Source: Azolla caroliniana
Lineage: Eukaryota; Polypodiophyta
Assembly (NCBI GenBank): GCA_043228905.1
Contig: JBHGNT010000017.1
Span: forward strand, 2,666,001-2,730,000
DNA length: 64,000 nucleotides
Reading direction: 5' to 3'
Under the pieces are notes generated by a model, which saw only the letters and a program-made list of their open reading frames with translations, ran no database searches and was not told the origin of the DNA. Shown piece after piece: positions 61,012 through 64,000 of this stretch. Made by a program: the position numbers and the translations under genes. How positions within the stretch are numbered: the first letter of the stretch is position 1; each line of letters starts with the position of its first letter.

Positions 61012-61786
61012 TGTCGTGAAGAATTTCGGCCAGAGGCGGAAACCGAGAAACATTGTCTACATCGGCGGGGTGCAGCGTGTGTACGCACCCATGTACATTT
61101 GGTGTGAATATGGAGGGCACCTTTATGGCGCCGAAGAGTAGTCAAGTCGGGACAGACGATCCCATGTAAGTCGGGATTTATCCCACATTGTAATGCATCC
61201 CTCTCCTTGTTCTATAAAAGGAAGGGAACACCCTATGGGAAAGGGTTGCCCATTTTGCATTAGAGGGTATACCGTTAGGTTTAGAGTTAGTTTCTTCTTC
61301 TTCTTCTTCTCCTTCGTGTTTGCTTAGGGTTTGCTTCAGCTCATCTACTGCGCAAGACCCCGCTCGGCGCGACGAGCCTGTGAGCTCCCCGACGGCGGCT
61401 TGGTAGTTGACGACTATTGTAACCTGCCTCGGAATGGCTTGAAGCCGGGAATGTATTCTTTTTTTTTATATACATATATACGTTTGCGTCTGTCTGTGTA
61501 TATTCGCGTCTTCGTTGGTGTCGGGTGCTTCCCCTTTCCTGCACTTCCTGTACTTAAGGGTGTGAGTCGGGTTGGCCTGTGTGTGTGTGTGTGTGTGTGT
61601 GAGTGAGTGTGCGCGAGTCGGTGTTAAGCGCTCTCTCTCTCTCTCTCTCTCTCCCTTCGGTTGCTTCCGGTGTGCTTCTGGGATGCCCCGGAAACGGTGA
61701 AGCACGACTCCCTACGCTCCATCACTCCCTAGTCCAAGACCCCCGTGGTCCCGCCTTTCTCCACGCACGCGTGTAACAACGCGACA
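61012..61786 (+). repeat. 3' LTR of the gag-only element
   Basis: 775 bp, nearly identical to the 5' LTR apart from shorter GT and CT runs and scattered substitutions. Confidence 0.9.
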
Positions 61787-62960
61787 CTGTATGCCAACTC
61801 AAGAAGCCTCTCTATGGCCTCAAGCAAGACTACGTGCTTGGCACTCGAAGATTACACAATATCTTCATCAAATCGGCTTTCGAATGTCGAAATCCGACAA
61901 CTCCCTCTACATACGACACGACTCTAGAAGCTTAATTGTCATCATCCTATACGTGGATGATCTGGTCATTGGAGGTGAAACTCTAGTCGACATCAACAAG
62001 GTCAAGTCCCTCCTCTCTGGAAAATTCGAGATGACGGACATGAAGGAGCTCCATTACTTCCTTGGCATCGAAGTAATTCGGATTCCAACCGGCATTATGA
62101 TCTCTCAACGGCACTACATCCTCAACTTGTTATACAAGTTCAAGATGATTGAGTGCAAATCAATTGCTACGCCTCTCGATCGAAACCTGAAACTAGATGT
62201 TGACTCCGCCACAAACGAGTGCGATCCAACTCAATATCGACAACTGATCAGGAGTCTCATCTATCTCATGATCACTCGACCCGACCTTAGCTATCCAGTC
62301 GGACTCCTCAGCCAATTCATGCAAAAACCACGCGACATTCACTTGTATTGCGCTAAGCGATTACGTTACGTGAGCAACACAATGGATTACGACGTTCTCT
62401 ACGCATTGGCCAGACCAATACGACTCGAAGGGTACACAGACGCGGATTGGGCAGGCTACAAAGCTGATCGACGATCGACCTCCGGATTTGTTTTCTCCCT
62501 CGGCAGTGGAGCGATTTCATGGAGTAGCAAGAAGCAGCCTACCGTCGCCCTTTCGAGTACGAAGGCGGAATACAGGAGCGCAACCGTAGCTGCATGTGAA
62601 GCCATATGGCTCAAGAGGATTTTGAAGGATCTGGGCGTTCCCATCAAGGATCCGACTCCCTTTTTCTGCGACAACATGAGTAGTATTTATCTAGTTCGGA
62701 ACCTGGTGTTCCACGCACGCACGAAGCATATCGAAGTGCACTATCACTTCATTCTGGAGCGTGTTCAAGACAGAGATGTCGACCTTCAACACATCAATAC
62801 AAATCTTCAAATGGCCGACATCTTCATGAAGGTCCTAGGAGCCGACAAGCTTCGACAATTCATGTCAGACCTTGGATTGACGATCCCTGACTTGCCAAGC
62901 TTGAGGGGGAGTACAAGCGAGAATCGTATACCGTCCGAACCGGGTATGAGTCGAAGCTGA
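61787..62960 (+). pseudogene. Copia C-terminal RT and RNase H
   Basis: Continuation of the split Copia pol: CQLKKPLYGLKQ (in a second frame at 61793-61830, shifted before the long frame), YVDDLVIGG at about 61952, HYFLGIEVIRIPTGIMISQ, then RNase H with TDADWAGYKADRRSTSGF and ARTKHIEVHYHFILERV. The usual S-T-E-A-E-Y of RNase H reads STKAEY, so one acidic position is lost. A frame change separates the YGLKQ part from the rest. Confidence 0.88.
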
Positions 62961-63003
62961 CATCCACCGAAAGGAACTGACTTGAGTTGAGCTTGAGGGG
63001 GCG

Positions 63004-63444
63004 TGTTGAGAATCAAGCTCAACATAGCACAACGGGTGAACACACCTTTTGAGAATCTATGATTACTCAAAGGTCAAGAGTCACACCACTACTCTCTACA
63101 CATTAACTATGTGTCATAGAATCATATTCTATGACACATAACTAATGAGTTACATATTTCCCCATGACTATGAGTCTTCACATTCCCCAAGAGAGAGAGT
63201 GGTGGTTGTAAAGTTAATGAAGAGAGAGGGTGACTCTATATAATGCACCCTCCTCATACTTCATACTAAGTCAGTTGTGACTCCTTGTTATGCTACATTT
63301 TGTAAATCTCATTCTACTTGTGAAATATACACCTTCTTCTTGGGTATTCTATTTTCCTATCATTTATCTATCTAGAGTTCTCTTTTCTCTCCACTCTTCT
63401 TCTCTCACACATATACGCACATAACACACATCTATTCCGCTACA
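63004..63444 (+). repeat. 3' LTR of the second Copia element
   Basis: 441 bp from TGTTGAGAATCAAGCTC to TTCCGCTACA, preceded by a polypurine tract GAGGGGGCG. A TATA box (CTATATAA) lies at about 63235. It contains a 22-bp inverted repeat at 63101-63147. The right end is set by the return of Gypsy integrase coding sequence on the minus strand. Confidence 0.75.
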
Positions 63445-64000
63445 CAAGAATCACCATTGATTCTTTATAATAAGCTATCAAGTGCATAGAGATAGAGGCC
63501 CAGGGACGATTGGGGCATGGAAGTGGTTGGAGTAAGCCGTATGACCAATGATGATCGGCTTTGGAGCGAGCACAAACCTCACAACTCTTGATGTATTCTT
63601 TGACCAACTTCCATGTTGTGGCCACCAGTACCCTCGAGAGATTAGCTCTAGGGTTTTTGCGACCCCCGAAATGACCCGCAAGTGGGTCATCCTAGCATTC
63701 CCGCAACACTCGGGTGCGACACGGGCCCTTTGGGATGTATAAGAGATGATCTCGGAATAGCAAACCATCTTGTATAGTGAAGTGGTGAAGGTCCTTCCTT
63801 TTGGTCTCCTTGGAGGGGTTTTGCAGACTATCTCAAATCTTGTTGGCGAACGCATCAGTCGTGGATGCATCGGTGATCTGTTGGAGTAATGAATCATCCT
63901 GCAACATACAAGTGGCAAAAAGATGCAATTGGTCAGGTTTCAACAAACATCTAGATTGTTGAGCATAAGTGGCATCCCTAGGGTGGAGTGCAAGGTTGGC
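63445..64000 (-). pseudogene. Gypsy integrase N-terminal (zinc) region
   Basis: Minus-strand remnant with VKEYIKSCEVCARSKADHHW and YGLLQPLPCPNRPWASISM, the H2C2 zinc region and start of the integrase core of Ty3/Gypsy elements, plus upstream GYWWPQHG and GHFGGRK in shifted frames. It continues beyond the right edge. With 54339-55083 it forms one interrupted element. Confidence 0.85.

Larger units (their letters stand above)
56855..61786 (+). mobile_element. Gag-only LTR element (TR-GAG type, non-autonomous)
   Basis: 4.9 kb element with LTRs of 793 and 775 bp (TG...CA), inserted in Copia RT between GCC GT and ATG CC. The flanks are CCGT (56851-56854) and CTGT (61787-61790): a 4-bp target-site duplication with one C-to-T change at a CpG. 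Inside is a gag-like frame and then about 1.9 kb of GC-rich degenerate repeats; no protease, RT or integrase is seen. That makes it a non-autonomous element of the TR-GAG kind. A purine-rich tract (GGTGGGGGCGGA) precedes the 3' LTR. Confidence 0.88.
55084..63444 (+). mobile_element. 5'-truncated Copia element, itself interrupted by a gag-only element
   Basis: Plus-strand Copia without 5' LTR, gag or protease. It starts abruptly in the GAG-pre-integrase region (about 55087), runs through integrase and into RT, is split at 56854/61787 by a 4.9 kb insertion, then resumes with the rest of RT, RNase H, a polypurine tract and a 441-bp 3' LTR. It sits inside a Gypsy integrase gene; about 300 bp or more of Gypsy core and the Copia 5' part are missing together at the left junction, so one deletion probably removed both. 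Confidence 0.85.

Noticed and set aside
1-64000. CRISPR arrays, operons and bacterial-type regulation
   Set aside because: Intron-bearing plant genes and plant retrotransposons throughout; the regular repeats seen lack the repeat-spacer form of CRISPR.

Overview
The window is nuclear DNA from a flowering plant. Its genes are split by GT-AG introns, the intergenic DNA is AT-rich and full of CT/GA microsatellites, and there are LTR retrotransposons (Copia, chromodomain Gypsy, a gag-only element), a LINE fragment and tRNA-like SINE pieces. The gene families are plant types (SYP5 syntaxin, ESV1 starch protein, AKT1-type channel ankyrins). The species cannot be named from the sequence. All gene models were built by eye from splice signals, phase and protein family resemblance.

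Left part (1-23.6 kb): the first exon of a SYP51/52-type Qc-SNARE (minus strand, running off the left edge); a 15-exon minus-strand gene for a very large ubiquitin-specific-protease-related protein (3958-14604), whose presumed promoter carries a regular array of CCATGG palindromes every 23-24 bp; a 5.4 kb gene-poor stretch; and a six-exon minus-strand gene for a small DnaJ-domain protein (20645-23271).

Middle (23.8-46 kb): a complete but mutated Copia element with two 415-bp LTRs (23820-29552); a duplicated pair of minus-strand two-exon genes for multi-pass membrane proteins that faintly resemble XK-related proteins (30676-32727 and 36519-38405), with a 5'-truncated LINE between them (34126-35668); a small array of tRNA-like SINE pieces (39.2-39.9 kb); and an 11-exon minus-strand gene for the starch-granule protein ESV1 (41244-45857).

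Right part (46-64 kb): no intact host gene. It holds a perfect 22-bp foldback, three consecutive tandem-repeat families beside a cluster of CCACGTC motifs (48.1-49.1 kb), a 135-nt microRNA-precursor-like foldback (50.2 kb), a decayed piece of an AKT1-like potassium channel gene (52.77-53.79 kb), and a three-level nest of retrotransposons (54.0 kb to the window end): a gag-only LTR element inside a Copia element inside a minus-strand Gypsy chromovirus.

The host genes look like unrelated housekeeping or metabolic neighbours (vacuolar membrane traffic, ubiquitin biology, chaperone, starch). Only the duplicated membrane-protein pair forms a local family. The least explained items are that pair, the phased palindrome array and the foldbacks.
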